From positions 1 through 64,000 of the forward strand of contig NZ_JABXKK010000035.1 in the NCBI RefSeq assembly GCF_017115045.1: a stretch of DNA of 64,000 nt, read 5' to 3'. Shown here in pieces: positions 28,950 through 40,400 of this stretch (its first letter is position 1; every line of letters starts with the position of its first letter). This DNA is from Nostoc sp. NMS8 (GTDB lineage Bacteria > Cyanobacteriota > Cyanobacteriia > Cyanobacteriales > Nostocaceae). A model generated the notes under the pieces. The model was not told the DNA's origin. It saw only the letters and a program-made list of their open reading frames with translations, and did not search any database. The position numbers and the translations under genes are program-made.

Positions 28950-30230
28950 ATGTTTAAACAAAAGTTTCTCGTCAAGATAGAGCTAGCTGTTATGGCAATA
29001 ATGCTTTTAGGAACTAGTCTCTACACTTCTAAAGCTTTCGGTAAAGCCGAACCTAGCCCTCAAAAGCTCGTAGATGAAGTGTGGCAAATCCTAGATAAAA
29101 ATTATGTTGATGTCAGCTTTAACCATCAAGATTGGAAAGCAATTCGACAGCAGTATCTTGGCCGTTCCTATAGTTCTAATCAGCAGGCTTATGGGGCGAT
29201 TCAAGAAATGGTGGCAAAATTAGGCGATCGCTATACCGAGTTTTTCGACCCCCAGGAATTTAAAGCTCTAAATAACGACCTTTCTGGCAACCTCAGTGGT
29301 GTAGGGCTGGAACTGGCACAAAATGAAAAAACCAAAGCCTTAACCGTTGTCGCCCCCATTGCTGGAACGCCTGCTTTTAAAGCAGGTATTTTACCGGACG
29401 ATGTAATTGTCCAGATTAATGGTCAAATAACTCAGGGGATGAAAATTGAGGATGCCGTGAAGCGAATTCTCGGCCCGGTGGGAACTAAGGTAGTACTCAC
29501 AATTCAACGGGGTAGCCAATCGCAAACTTTCAACCTTACCCGTGCAAATATTGCCATCTATCCTGTAACTTACAACACGCAAACAACACCAGCAGGTAAA
29601 ATTGGTTACATTCGTTTACCAGAGTTTACGGAAACTGCTGCCGCAGAGATGCATCGAGCAATTGAAGCATTAGAACAACAACAGGTGCAGGGCTACGTTT
29701 TGGATCTGCGTTCCGATCCAGGTGGACTGCTGGATGCAAGTTTGCAAATTGCCAGTATGTGGTTGAAGCAAGGAGCGATCGTATCTTTGGTAAATCGAGA
29801 CCAAGTTAAAGATAGCTACAATGCTTCAGGACATCCTCTCACCAACAAACCTTTAGTGATACTGGTCAATAAGGGATCTGCTAGCGCCAGCGAAATTCTG
29901 TCAGGAGCGTTGCAAGACGATCATCGCGCCAGATTAATCGGGACTCGCACCTTCGGAAAAGGTTTAGTTCAAGCCGTTGAGCCACTAGAGGATGGTTCGG
30001 GGCTGAAACTAACGATCGCTAAATACTACACACCAAAAGGTCGAGATATCAATCATATCGGCATTGAACCAGATATTACTGTGGAATTAACCGAGGCACA
30101 ACAGAAAGCATTACTACAAAAGCAAACCTTGGGGACATTAGCCGATCCTCAGTATGCTAGCGCCGTTGCTGACCTGAGCAAATTGATTCAGTCTGAGGCC
30201 GCTCATGTGAGTTTACAGAGTGGGAAATGA
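28950..30230 (+). CDS. C-terminal processing protease (S41, Ctp)
   Basis: A 426-residue S41 peptidase with an N-terminal signal or anchor (residues 8-30). It has a PDZ domain (about 105-195, with G-V-G-L-E-L and A-G-I-L-P-D-D-V-I) and a catalytic core with Ser312 in K-G-S-A-S-A-S-E-I and Lys337 in F-G-K-G-L-V-Q, 25 residues apart as in Tsp/CtpA. Cyanobacterial Ctp proteases work in the lumen or periplasm; CtpA trims the photosystem II D1 protein, while CtpB/C paralogs have other clients. Which paralog this is cannot be told. Confidence 0.92.
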   Translation: MFKQKFLVKIELAVMAIMLLGTSLYTSKAFGKAEPSPQKLVDEVWQILDKNYVDVSFNHQDWKAIRQQYLGRSYSSNQQAYGAIQEMVAKLGDRYTEFFDPQEFKALNNDLSGNLSGVGLELAQNEKTKALTVVAPIAGTPAFKAGILPDDVIVQINGQITQGMKIEDAVKRILGPVGTKVVLTIQRGSQSQTFNLTRANIAIYPVTYNTQTTPAGKIGYIRLPEFTETAAAEMHRAIEALEQQQVQGYVLDLRSDPGGLLDASLQIASMWLKQGAIVSLVNRDQVKDSYNASGHPLTNKPLVILVNKGSASASEILSGALQDDHRARLIGTRTFGKGLVQAVEPLEDGSGLKLTIAKYYTPKGRDINHIGIEPDITVELTEAQQKALLQKQTLGTLADPQYASAVADLSKLIQSEAAHVSLQSGK

Positions 30231-30321
30231 AGGAGGCAGAACAATACGGTTCGGTTAACAAAGTTATCTGTTAAGGCGAGCAGGGGGAGAGAAATTGCTT
30301 AATAATAACTGTCTTTCCTCC

Positions 30322-30363
30322 CCTGCGCCCTGCCTCCTGCGCCCTGCCTCCTGCGCCCTGCCT
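30322..30363. repeat. Three 14-bp tandem repeats
   Basis: Three exact consecutive copies of CCTGCGCCCTGCCT lie between the Ctp gene and the membrane protein gene. They are a low-complexity GC-rich repeat with no evident function. Confidence 0.8.
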
Positions 30364-30425
30364 CTCCCTCCTGCCTTCCTTAATAAACACTGTCGTGAAC
30401 AAGTCAGGAATCGTATCTTTCGATC

Positions 30426-31334
30426 ATGTCAACCCGCAAAGCCCAACGACTTCAAATTTGTGAACCAGTCCCAGGTCTGCAAATTCTGGTTAAACTCAGT
30501 AACACTCCTTTAGTGCGGACAATCATAACTACTGTTACCCACCATCAGCTAGCAATCATTGGGGTTGTATTTTTTGCCACTCTAGTTTTTTCTATGCGGG
30601 AAAATGCCCCCTGGCTGACAGTACCGAAACAGGTAGCGATTGAATTTTTTTCTGCTGTATCCCAATCCCTAGCCGCTTTATTGGGAGTGTTAATTGTTTT
30701 CCTCACCTTTACTAGTCAGTTGATTGCTCAAAGGAGATATGAAGACTATTATACACTTCAGCTTCAGATTGACCAACTCATTCGTCTAACTCAGTCTCTT
30801 CCTCCCGAACTTAGTAATTTTGATGAAACTTTGATAGCCCTGATTAACTATTTAGTTCCCTTGCATTTAAAGGATTTTCCAATTTGGTCAACGACCTCTC
30901 AAGTATTACCTTGGGACGAGCTTTTAGATAATTTCAAGAATGAACATGAATTGGTGCGGGTGCAGCAAGAATTTTCCTTATCTACCCATTTACACCAACA
31001 ACAAATTTCCCTTGTCATCAATAACATGGAAGAAATACTGGAGAGATTTTCTCGGCTTTATAATCGCATTTTAGAGATGAGCCGTTTCATTCTGGCGATT
31101 GTAAAGTTGTCTTTTCTCCTGGGAGTTTCACTCCTTTTTTTGCTGTTATTTGGCATTATCGATTTGCAAAGGAAGTTTCCCGATCTCAGCTTACCTGTAA
31201 TTGTTTCTTTAGCAATTTGGGTATTGATTGCTCTTTTAGAGTTAGTACTTGACACCTGGTTTTTTTATAAAAGCCTCTATGGCTCTTCGAGTCACTATTT
31301 GCGCTTTTTTCCAAATAAAAAGTACCCTAATTAA
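30426..31334 (+). CDS. Membrane protein of unknown function
   Basis: A 302-residue protein with about four transmembrane segments: two near the N-terminus (around 42-58 and 73-100, the latter S-L-A-A-L-L-G-V-L-I-V-F-L) and two near the C-terminus (around 218-240 and 250-275). A soluble helical middle (about 105-210) separates the pairs. No family is recognised. The gene ends 20 bases before the sigma factor gene, so the two may be co-transcribed; a role in signalling to the sigma factor is only a guess. Confidence 0.75.
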   Translation: MSTRKAQRLQICEPVPGLQILVKLSNTPLVRTIITTVTHHQLAIIGVVFFATLVFSMRENAPWLTVPKQVAIEFFSAVSQSLAALLGVLIVFLTFTSQLIAQRRYEDYYTLQLQIDQLIRLTQSLPPELSNFDETLIALINYLVPLHLKDFPIWSTTSQVLPWDELLDNFKNEHELVRVQQEFSLSTHLHQQQISLVINNMEEILERFSRLYNRILEMSRFILAIVKLSFLLGVSLLFLLLFGIIDLQRKFPDLSLPVIVSLAIWVLIALLELVLDTWFFYKSLYGSSSHYLRFFPNKKYPN

Positions 31335-31354
31335 TAGGCAGAAGCCAATTCACC

Positions 31355-32332
31355 ATGAGTAACTTAACATTCACACACACCAAATTTAGTAACACAGATA
31401 AAGCATCTCAATCTACAACTGATACAGTACGTAGTTATCTTAAAGAAATTGGTCGGATACCTCTATTAACCCACGAACAAGAAATTTCTTTTGCCAAACA
31501 AGTTCAGCAGATGATAAAAATACTTGCTGAATCAGAAAAACTTACTGTTGAATTAGAGCGTACACCCACACTGGCAGAATGGGCTGACCAGATGCAGTTA
31601 AGTGAACAAGAACTACTCCAGCAGCTAAATCAAGGGAAAAAAGCCAAGCAGAAAATGATCGCGTCTAATCTCCGGCTTGTGGTGTCAATTGCCAAGCAAT
31701 ATCAGAGACGCAACTTAGAGCTTATGGACTTAATTCAAGAAGGTACTTTGGGTTTGGAAAGAGGGGTTGAAAAATTTAATCCGGCTTTAGGATACAGATT
31801 TTCAACCTACGTTTACTGGTGGATTCGTCAAGGAATTACCAGAGCGATCGCGCAGCAAGGACGCGCGATTAGATTACCCATTCACATCAATGAAAAGTTA
31901 AATAAAATTAAGCGTGTTCAGCGAGAATTATCTCAAAAGCTAGGTCGCATTCCCACTACTACAGAAATTGCTAATGCACTTTCTTTAAAGCCTAGTCAGA
32001 TTCGAGAGTTTCTAATTTTGTCTCGCCAAACTATCTCTCTCGATATTCGAGTTGGATCGGATAGAGATATACAATTACAAGATTTAATAGAAGATTGCAG
32101 ATATTCTGATAATGCTTATACCACTGGAGAATACATTAGTCAAGATATCGAAAGCTTATTGTCAAATCTGCCTCAGCAGCAACAAGAAATATTAACTTTA
32201 CACTTTGGATTGATAGACGGAAATGGACTTTCTCTAGAACAGATTGCTCAACGTATGGGTATTAGTCGAGAACGAGTTAGGCAGATAGAGAAACAAGCTC
32301 TCAGCCTTCTAAATCGGCAGCTAAGTAAGTAA
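31355..32332 (+). CDS. Group 2 sigma-70 family sigma factor
   Basis: A 325-residue primary-like (group 2) sigma factor. Region 1.2 has S-Y-L-K-E-I-G-R-I-P-L-L-T. Region 2 is N-L-R-L-V-V-S-I-A-K-Q-Y then D-L-I-Q-E-G-T-L-G-L and Y-W-W-I-R-Q-G-I-T-R-A-I. Regions 3 and 4 follow, with the helix-turn-helix I-A-Q-R-M-G-I-S-R-E-R-V-R-Q-I-E near 305. The long region 1.1 of a housekeeping sigma is absent. Cyanobacteria hold several such sigmas (SigB-E) for nutrient, light and stress responses; which one this is cannot be decided. It is spaced 20 bases after the membrane protein gene. Confidence 0.92.
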   Translation: MSNLTFTHTKFSNTDKASQSTTDTVRSYLKEIGRIPLLTHEQEISFAKQVQQMIKILAESEKLTVELERTPTLAEWADQMQLSEQELLQQLNQGKKAKQKMIASNLRLVVSIAKQYQRRNLELMDLIQEGTLGLERGVEKFNPALGYRFSTYVYWWIRQGITRAIAQQGRAIRLPIHINEKLNKIKRVQRELSQKLGRIPTTTEIANALSLKPSQIREFLILSRQTISLDIRVGSDRDIQLQDLIEDCRYSDNAYTTGEYISQDIESLLSNLPQQQQEILTLHFGLIDGNGLSLEQIAQRMGISRERVRQIEKQALSLLNRQLSK

Positions 32333-32523
32333 TATGAAAGGGAATAGAAAATAAGTAAATAACCCACCCGCTAGAGGCTGGGGTTTAGACCTAGCTTGCG
32401 ATACAAGAATTTTTTTGCCCACCAGGGACATTCGGAACCTTTACTTTTTTCATAAAATAGAATTCAGAATATTCCATTACCTCATAGGCGGGGTAATCAA
32501 ACTACAATCCACTGGAGGTTCTG

Positions 32524-34101
32524 ATGAACCATGAAATTTCTAACGAGAGTTTAACTGAAAATAGTAACGAGAATTTGACTGAAAATAGTGTGGAACCGAA
32601 GCTACCGCGATCGCCAAAAAAGAAAAAGATTACTTGGGTAATTTTAGGGGTGATATTGCTGGGTGGGCTAGTTATTTTGGGTATCCATGCGGGTGCAGCC
32701 AAGACAGATAAAACTGGAAAATCTGGGCGTAATAAACAGCAAATAGCACCTGTAACCGTGGCAATGGTGACACAAAAAACGGTTCCGGTGCAATTGCAGG
32801 CGATCGGTAATGTCCAATCTGGGTCTACGGTTGCGATTACACCCCAAGCTAGCGGACGGATTATTGGAGTTTATTTCAAGAAAGGTCAAGAGGTGAAAAA
32901 GGGACAACTTTTATTTACCCTAGATGACCGATCGCAAGCTGCCGCAATCCAGCAAGCTCAAGGTACTGTAGCAAAAGACCAAGCCTCGGTACAACAAGCA
33001 AGAGATGGATTAACTAGAGATTTGGGTCAGGTAGACCAAGCTAGAGCCACTTTAGTCAAAGACCAAGCCTTAGTGCGACAAGCCCAGGCGAATTTAGCCA
33101 AGGATCAAGCACAAGCAGAATTTGCTCAGGGACAGAGCGATCGCTATACTTCGTTATATAAGAAAGGCGCGATTAGTTTAGATCAAGCACAGCAATACGT
33201 TTCCAATAGCAAATCGGCTACAGCAACACTTCAGGCAGATCGAGAAGCGATCGCTAATGCTGAAGCAGTTTTGAAAAGCGATCGCGTGGCGCTGACTAAT
33301 GCTGGTGCAGTTGTCAAAGGGGATCAGGCTGCGATCGCTAATGCTCAAGCCGTTGTCACTTCCGACCAAGGAGCATTAGACAATACCAAAGTGCAATTAT
33401 CTTACTCCAAAATTTATGCGCCGATTGATGGTCTAGCTGGCAATATTCTGGTGACTCAGGGGAATGTGGTGCAAGCTAACAGCACGACTCCATTGGTAAA
33501 TATCACCCAAATTCGCCCGATTCAAGTTGCTTTTTCCATTCCTGAAACAAATCTACCGCAGGTACAAAAGTATATGCAGAATGGCAAGCTGAAGGTAGAT
33601 GTGACGTTCCCGGATAATCCATCTCGTTCAATACCAGGGAATTTGACATTTGTCAATAACACAGTCGATAACACTACGGGGACAATTCAACTAATTGGCG
33701 ACTTTGATAATACTCAGGGACATTTGTTTCCCGGTCAATTTGTCAACGCCACCCTAACGCTGACGGAAGAACCTAATGCAACAGTTGTTCCCTCCCAAGC
33801 TGTGCAGAATGGCCCCGATGGGCAGTTTGTATTTGTAGTTAAGCCAGATATGACGGTGGAAAATGTGCCAGTTACAGTTAGCAGCACCATTGATGGATTA
33901 GATGTGATTCAGAAAGGGCCGCAACCAGGCGATAAAATTGTCACCGATGGTCAAGCGAATCTCGTTTCGGGTAGCAAAATCCGCATCAAAACAGCCGGCA
34001 ATGACTCAAATACAGGTGGAAATTCCCCAAGAAGAGGAAGGGGGGCAGGGAGCAGGCAGCAGGGGGGAGAATCTCCTAAGTCTGGCGGAGGTGAATCATG
34101 A
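32524..34101 (+). CDS. RND efflux periplasmic adaptor subunit (MFP)
   Basis: A 525-residue membrane fusion protein. It has an N-terminal transmembrane anchor at about 37-55, then a lipoyl half-motif. A very long helical hairpin (about 140-300) is made of repeated A-K-D-Q/A-x-A-x-V units, longer than in MdtA or AcrA. The second lipoyl half (Y-S-K-I-Y-A-P-I-D-G) and beta-barrel/membrane-proximal domains follow. The C-terminus ends in a Gly/Arg/Ser-rich tail. It couples an inner-membrane RND pump to an outer-membrane channel. Its stop overlaps the next start by 4 bases (ATGA), so translation is coupled with the pump gene. No TolC-like gene is in the operon. Confidence 0.92.
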   Translation: MNHEISNESLTENSNENLTENSVEPKLPRSPKKKKITWVILGVILLGGLVILGIHAGAAKTDKTGKSGRNKQQIAPVTVAMVTQKTVPVQLQAIGNVQSGSTVAITPQASGRIIGVYFKKGQEVKKGQLLFTLDDRSQAAAIQQAQGTVAKDQASVQQARDGLTRDLGQVDQARATLVKDQALVRQAQANLAKDQAQAEFAQGQSDRYTSLYKKGAISLDQAQQYVSNSKSATATLQADREAIANAEAVLKSDRVALTNAGAVVKGDQAAIANAQAVVTSDQGALDNTKVQLSYSKIYAPIDGLAGNILVTQGNVVQANSTTPLVNITQIRPIQVAFSIPETNLPQVQKYMQNGKLKVDVTFPDNPSRSIPGNLTFVNNTVDNTTGTIQLIGDFDNTQGHLFPGQFVNATLTLTEEPNATVVPSQAVQNGPDGQFVFVVKPDMTVENVPVTVSSTIDGLDVIQKGPQPGDKIVTDGQANLVSGSKIRIKTAGNDSNTGGNSPRRGRGAGSRQQGGESPKSGGGES

Positions 34102-37100
34102 ACCTTTCGGAACCATTTATCCGTCGCCCGATCATGACGACTTTGGTGATGACGGCGATTTTGATCTTCGGTTTCATGAGTTATCGGTTGCTGCCCATCA
34201 GCGATTTACCAAGTGTGGATTATCCCACAATTCAGGTAAGTGCTTCTCGACCGGGAGCCAGCCCCGAAACGATGGCAGCATCGGTTGCCCGTCCTTTAGA
34301 AAAGCAGTTTTCCAGTATTGCGGGACTCGATTCGCTCAACTCAACTAGCACTCTGGGGCAGACTCAAATTACCCTGCAATTTAACTTGAGTCGCAACATT
34401 GATGACGCGGCGCAGGATGTGCAAGCAGCGATATCGGGGGCATCGGGGCAAATTGCGACGGATTTACCTAATCCTCCTACCTACAGTAAAGTTAACCCCG
34501 CAGACCAACCGATTCTCTACCTTTATCTGGATTCTCCCACACTGCCGCTTTCCCAAGTAGATAATTATGCCGAGACTTATCTGGCGCAAAAGCTATCTAC
34601 AATCAATGGGGTGGCACAGGTAGCTGTCTACGGTTCGCAAAAGTATGCGGCTCGAATTCAACTCGATCCGCAACAATTGGCTACGCGGCAAATTGGGCTA
34701 GATCAGGTGGCGACGGCGATTCAACAAGGTAACGTGAATTTGCCTACTGGCAGTCTTTCAGGAAATCACAAGAATTTTACAGTTCAAACTAACGGTCAAC
34801 TTGAGGATGCGGCTGCTTATCGTCAATTGATTGTGTCTTATAAAGATGGAATGCCCATCTATCTCAATCAACTGGGTAGGATTGTTGACAGTGTAGAAAA
34901 TGACAAGGTAGCAAGTTGGTACAACAATACCCGCGCTATTATTCTCACCATTCAAAGACAACCTGGAACCAATACGGTAGAAGTCGTAGACACGATTAAG
35001 AAATTACTCCCGAATTTGCGCGACCAGATTCCGGCATCCGTGGAAATTGGGATTCTCTATGATGCCTCTCAATCAATTCGAGATTCAGTAGATGATGTCA
35101 GATTTACGTTGATTTTGACGATCGCTCTAGTGATATTAGTGATTTTCATCTTTTTGCGAAATCTCTCAGCGACGGTGATTCCCAGCTTGGCGTTACCCGT
35201 TTCGCTGATTGGAACCTTTGCAGTGATGTATTTGCTGCACTACTCACTAGATAACCTATCACTGATGGCGTTGACCCTTTCAGTGGGCTTCGTCGTGGAT
35301 GATGCGATCGTCATGTTAGAAAATATCGTCCGTCATATCGAAATGGGGGAACGTCCCCTAGAAGCGGCGTTGAATGGGTCGAGAGAAATTGGTTTTACCA
35401 TCTTATCGATGACACTTTCCTTAGTTGCAGTCTTCATCCCTATGTTGTTCATGAGTGAAGTGCTGGGACGATTATTTCATGAATTTGCTGTAACGATCGC
35501 AGTGGCAATTCTCGTCTCTGGTTTTGTGTCTTTGACTCTGACTCCCATGTTGTGCAGCCGTTTTCTGCGTCCTGTAAATCATGCTAATCAAAGTCGGTTA
35601 TACCAAGCTTCGGAATATGTATTCGATCGCTTCCTCGGTTTGTACGATTGGAGTCTCAAAAAAGTCTTAAAATATCATCGCACCACGATGATTTTATCTG
35701 TGTTTCTCTTTGCGGTGACAGTTGGGCTGTTGATGGTAGTTCCCAAAGGCTTTATTCCTAGCGAAGATACCGGACAAATTACAGGTATTACCCAAGCAGC
35801 AGAAGATGCATCCTTCGATAATCTTGTCCAGCATCAGCAGACAGTTGCTAACCTGATTCGCCAAGATCCAAATGTAGATGCAGTCAACTCTAATATTGGG
35901 GCGGGAGCTAGTGCTAGTGGCGGTGGGGCGGCAGTTGCAGCCAATTCTGGGAGTTTGTTTATTCGGTTAAAACCGCGATCGCAACGTCAACTTGGGGCTG
36001 ACGAAATTGTGCAAAATTTGCGAACCAAACTCGCCACTGTTCCAGGTATTCAAGTATTCTTGCAAAATCCGCCAGCGATACCTATTGGCGCTCAACAAAG
36101 CACAGGACTTTATCAGGTGGCACTCCAGAGTTCTGATGTCAAACCCTTACAGGAATATGTTCCTCAGCTTGTTACCAACATGAAGGAGATGACAGAACTC
36201 CAGGATGTCAACAGCGATTTACAGTTTGCTTCCCAGATTCAAATTGACATTGACCGCGATAAAGCTTCAACTTATGGGATCACCGTCGAGCAAATCGAAA
36301 ATACCCTGAGAAGTGCCTACGGTTCTTATCAAGTATCAACTATCTATGCAGCGACTAATGAGTATCAGGTGATTTTGGAATTAGCACCCCAGTTTCAGCA
36401 AGATATCAATGCTTTGTTGGCATTATACATTAACTCCAGCACAGGAGTGGCAGTACCTCTGAAGACATTCGCCAAACTATCTCAGGGAGTCAGCCCATTA
36501 ATGGTTAATCATAACGGTCGGATGAACGCCGCGACTATTTCCTTTAACCTCGCTCCCGGCGTGGCCTTGGGAAATGCCAACGAAGAGATTGAAAAAGTGA
36601 TTAATCAGGTAATTCCTAAGAGCATTAGCACCAGCTTTCAGGGTGCAAGCCAGGTATTTCAAAGTTCACTGCCGAGTTTGGGTTTATTGTTAGCGATCGC
36701 TATCCTCGTAATTTATCTGATTTTGGGTGTCCTCTATGAAGATTTCATTCACCCGATTACGATTCTTTCTGGTTTGCCGTCAGCAGGTTTTGGGGCATTG
36801 TTAACGCTGATAATATTCCATGTCGAACTCAATGTTTACTCCTTCATCGGCATAATTCTCTTAGTGGGCATCGTCAAGAAAAACGGGATTATGATGGTGG
36901 ATTTTGCTATTGTTGCCCAGCGAGAAGAAGGGAAAAAACCGTCTGAGGCGATTTATCAAGCCTGTTTGGTGCGCTTCCGTCCGATTATGATGACGACAAT
37001 GGCAGCATTAATGGGAACCTTGCCGATTGCGATCGGATTTGGGGCTGGTTCCGAATCTCGCCGTCCTCTAGGGATTGCAGTTGTGGGCGGACTAGTGTTT

Positions 37101-37220
37101 TCTCAAATATTGACCTTGTATTTAACACCCGTGTTCTATATTTATATGGAATCGTGGCGGAAAAAGCTCAGTCAAGTTAAGTTGCGGCGGGTGTTCTCAT
37201 TTACAGGGGAGCGATCGTGA
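34098..37220 (+). CDS. RND efflux permease, first copy
   Basis: A 1040-residue RND transporter of the HAE1/MdtB-C type with the usual 12 transmembrane helices. TM1 follows F-I-R-R-P-I-M-T-T-L, and the TM4 proton-relay segment has G-F-V-V-D-D-A-I-V-M-L-E-N. Two large periplasmic loops lie near 40-330 and 560-870. The C-terminal half has G-I-V-K-K-N-G-I-M-M-V-D-F. It exports drugs, bile-type detergents or metabolites driven by protons. It overlaps the adaptor gene by 4 bases and is followed after about 230 bases by a paralog. Confidence 0.95.
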   Translation: MNLSEPFIRRPIMTTLVMTAILIFGFMSYRLLPISDLPSVDYPTIQVSASRPGASPETMAASVARPLEKQFSSIAGLDSLNSTSTLGQTQITLQFNLSRNIDDAAQDVQAAISGASGQIATDLPNPPTYSKVNPADQPILYLYLDSPTLPLSQVDNYAETYLAQKLSTINGVAQVAVYGSQKYAARIQLDPQQLATRQIGLDQVATAIQQGNVNLPTGSLSGNHKNFTVQTNGQLEDAAAYRQLIVSYKDGMPIYLNQLGRIVDSVENDKVASWYNNTRAIILTIQRQPGTNTVEVVDTIKKLLPNLRDQIPASVEIGILYDASQSIRDSVDDVRFTLILTIALVILVIFIFLRNLSATVIPSLALPVSLIGTFAVMYLLHYSLDNLSLMALTLSVGFVVDDAIVMLENIVRHIEMGERPLEAALNGSREIGFTILSMTLSLVAVFIPMLFMSEVLGRLFHEFAVTIAVAILVSGFVSLTLTPMLCSRFLRPVNHANQSRLYQASEYVFDRFLGLYDWSLKKVLKYHRTTMILSVFLFAVTVGLLMVVPKGFIPSEDTGQITGITQAAEDASFDNLVQHQQTVANLIRQDPNVDAVNSNIGAGASASGGGAAVAANSGSLFIRLKPRSQRQLGADEIVQNLRTKLATVPGIQVFLQNPPAIPIGAQQSTGLYQVALQSSDVKPLQEYVPQLVTNMKEMTELQDVNSDLQFASQIQIDIDRDKASTYGITVEQIENTLRSAYGSYQVSTIYAATNEYQVILELAPQFQQDINALLALYINSSTGVAVPLKTFAKLSQGVSPLMVNHNGRMNAATISFNLAPGVALGNANEEIEKVINQVIPKSISTSFQGASQVFQSSLPSLGLLLAIAILVIYLILGVLYEDFIHPITILSGLPSAGFGALLTLIIFHVELNVYSFIGIILLVGIVKKNGIMMVDFAIVAQREEGKKPSEAIYQACLVRFRPIMMTTMAALMGTLPIAIGFGAGSESRRPLGIAVVGGLVFSQILTLYLTPVFYIYMESWRKKLSQVKLRRVFSFTGERS

Positions 37221-37449
37221 TGTTCAACAAGCAATATAGCCATTTTTAATCCGGTGAGGTATAGGTATGCAAATAGACCTAACCCCCTAACACCCTAATA
37301 GAAGCCGGAAGGGGAAACAATTCAAAGCCTCTCTCTTTTTGTTCAAAATTGTACTTCACTGGGTCGAGAACCGCTATATCAACCCAAAACAATACAGACT
37401 GAGCGATTTCATTGCACATCCCCATCACATTTCTGGGATAACAAAACTC

Positions 37450-40400
37450 ATGAACCTTTCAGAACTCTTCATCCGTCGTCCAGTCATGACCACTTTGGTG
37501 ATGATGGGTATCCTCATTTTCGGTCTCATGAGTTATCTACTGTTACCCATCAGCGCCCTACCTAACGTTGAATATCCTTTTATATCTGTCTCTGCTAGTC
37601 TCCCTGGTGCCACCCCAGAAACAATGGCATCTTCAGTCGCCGCACCATTAGAAAGACAATTTACCGAAATTGCCGGACTCAATTCATTTAATTCCACCAG
37701 TTCAACTGGTAGCACCAACATCTCTCTACAATTTGACTTTAGCCGCCGAGTGGAAGATGCCGCCAAAGATGTCCAGGCAGCCATCTCAGCCGCAGCCGGA
37801 CAACTGCCCGCCGGAATGCCTCACCCGCCTACTTACCGCAAAGTTAACCCTTCTGTCTCGCCTGTTATATACCTCTATATGTATTCTGAGACACAGCCAA
37901 TCTCGACAGTAGATGAATACGCAGAGGTAACAGTTGGTCAACCAATTTCGATGATTGATGGTGTTGCTCAGGTACAGGTTTTTGGTCAACAGCAATATGC
38001 AGTCCGCGTTCAGGTTGACCCGCGAGAGTTGGCATCGCGGGGAATTGGTCTAAGTCAGGTAAAAACTGCAATTCAACAGGGAAATGTCAACTTGCCAACC
38101 GGCAGTCTTTCTAACACTTACAAAACTTATACGATTCAGGCAAATGGTCAACTTACCGATGCTGCCAGCTATCGCCAGCTGATTGTAACTTATAAAAATG
38201 GCGCGCCTGTGCGGCTCCAGGATTTGGGGCAGGTAATTGACAGCGCACAAAACGTCAAAGTCTCAAATTTGTATAGCGATCGCAAGGTAACAAACCGCCA
38301 TTCTGTTGTTCTCGCTGTGCAGCCACAGCCAGGTGCAAACACGGTAAATATTGTTGATTCCATCCAAGAACTTTTACCTACACTCCGCGAACAAGTTCCC
38401 AAATCCATTGAGATGGGGATTATGTACGACCGCTCCCAAACAATTCGAGCTTCTGTCAGCGATGTAAAATTTACCTTGGTTCTCTCAATATGTCTAGTTG
38501 TCTTGGTGATTTTCTTATTCTTGCGTGACATCACGGCGACGCTGATTCCCAGTTTGGCGCTACCTGTAGCGATCATTGGCACTTTTGCGGTGATGTATCT
38601 GTCGGGCTTTTCCCTAGACAACCTTTCATTAATGGCATTGACCCTTTCCGTGGGTTTTGTGGTGGATGATGCGATCGTGGTGTTGGAAAATATCGTCCGT
38701 TATCGGGAAATGGGCGAATCTCCCTTAGATGCAGCATTGAAGGGATCGAGGGAAATCAGCTTCACCATTTTGTCAATGACCCTTTCCCTAGTGGCGGTGT
38801 TCATTCCCATCATGTTTATGAGTGGAATCATCGGTAAATTATTTCATGAATTTGCCGTGACGATCGCAGTGGCAATTTTGGTTTCGGGTTTTGTTTCCCT
38901 CAGTCTCACCCCCATGTTGTGCAGTCGTTTCTTAAGTTCACCCCATCAGCAAAGACCAAATCGGCTCTATCAATTTTTAGAAGGGGGATTTGATTTACTA
39001 CTGCAAGGATATGATTGGACGCTCAAGCCGATTTTAAAATACCGCCTGATGACACTCATTGGTTCTGGCATTCTGCTGGTAATGACCGTCTATTTGTTCA
39101 CAATCGTTCCCAAAGGATTTATCCCTACAGAAGACACCGGACAACTGATGGCCAACACCAAAGGAGCGCAAGATATTTCTTTTGATGATATGCGCCGTCA
39201 CCAGCAAAAAGTTGTTGATATTATTCGTAAAGACCCTAATATTGAAGCCGTTGACTCGATTGTGGGTGCAAGTGGGCCGAATGCCTCAGTCAACTCCGGG
39301 CGAATTACAATTCGGCTCAAGCCGCGCGATCAACGTCAACTCAGTGCTGATGAAATCATCCAAGAGTTAACCCCCAAGTTAAGACGTGTAGTTGGGGTTA
39401 AGACATTCCTCCGTTCTCCACCAGCCATTCCTATCGGTGGACAACAAACTAATTCTACTTATCAGTTCACCTTGCAGAGCTTGAATTTACAAGACCTGCG
39501 CCAATACGTTCCTAAACTTGTAGATAAAGTCAAAACCCTACCAGGACTCCGGGACGTTGACAGCGATTTACAACTCAGCACTCCCCAAATTCAAGTCCAA
39601 ATTGACCATAACAAAGCTGCCACTCTTGGGATTACTGCTCAACAAGTTGAACAAACCCTCAGCGCTGCCTATGGTTCTAGCCAGGTTTCCACTATCTATA
39701 CTCCAAATGACCAATTTTATGTAATCTTAGAAGTGAAACCGGAGTTTCAGCGAGATCCCAGCGCCCTATCGATGCTCTATGTGCAATCGAGTACTGGGAA
39801 ACTTGTTCCCCTGAGTGCGATCGCTAATATTACTCAGAATGTCGGCCCTCTCACGGTTACTCACGTTGCTCAACTCCCCTCTGCGACTATCTCTTTTGAC
39901 ACCCTCCCAGGAACGTCTCTAAGTCAGGCTACAGATGCTATCAAGCAAGCAGCCAGTGAGTTGCTACCATCAACAATTACCCCCAGCTTTCAGGGTTCAG
40001 CCCAAACCTTCCAACAGTCCTTCAATGATTTAGGGGCACTGTTGTTGGTGTCCATCTTAGTCATCTATCTAATTCTCGGTATCCTCTATGAGGATTTTAT
40101 TCACCCAATCACCATTCTTTCCGGTCTACCTTCGGCGGGTTTTGGTGCATTACTGACGCTGCTGATTTTCCAGGTTGATTTAAATCTTTATTCTTTCATC
40201 GGCATCATCCTGCTAGTGGGCATCGTCAAGAAAAACGGGATTATGCTGGTGGACTTCGCTATTGAAGCGCAGCGAAAAGAAGGTAAAAATTCCTTTGATG
40301 CCATTTATGCCGCTTGCTTGATTCGTTTCCGCCCAATTATGATGACCACGATGGCAGCTTTAATTGGCACACTCCCCATTGCTCTGGGGACAGGAGTCGG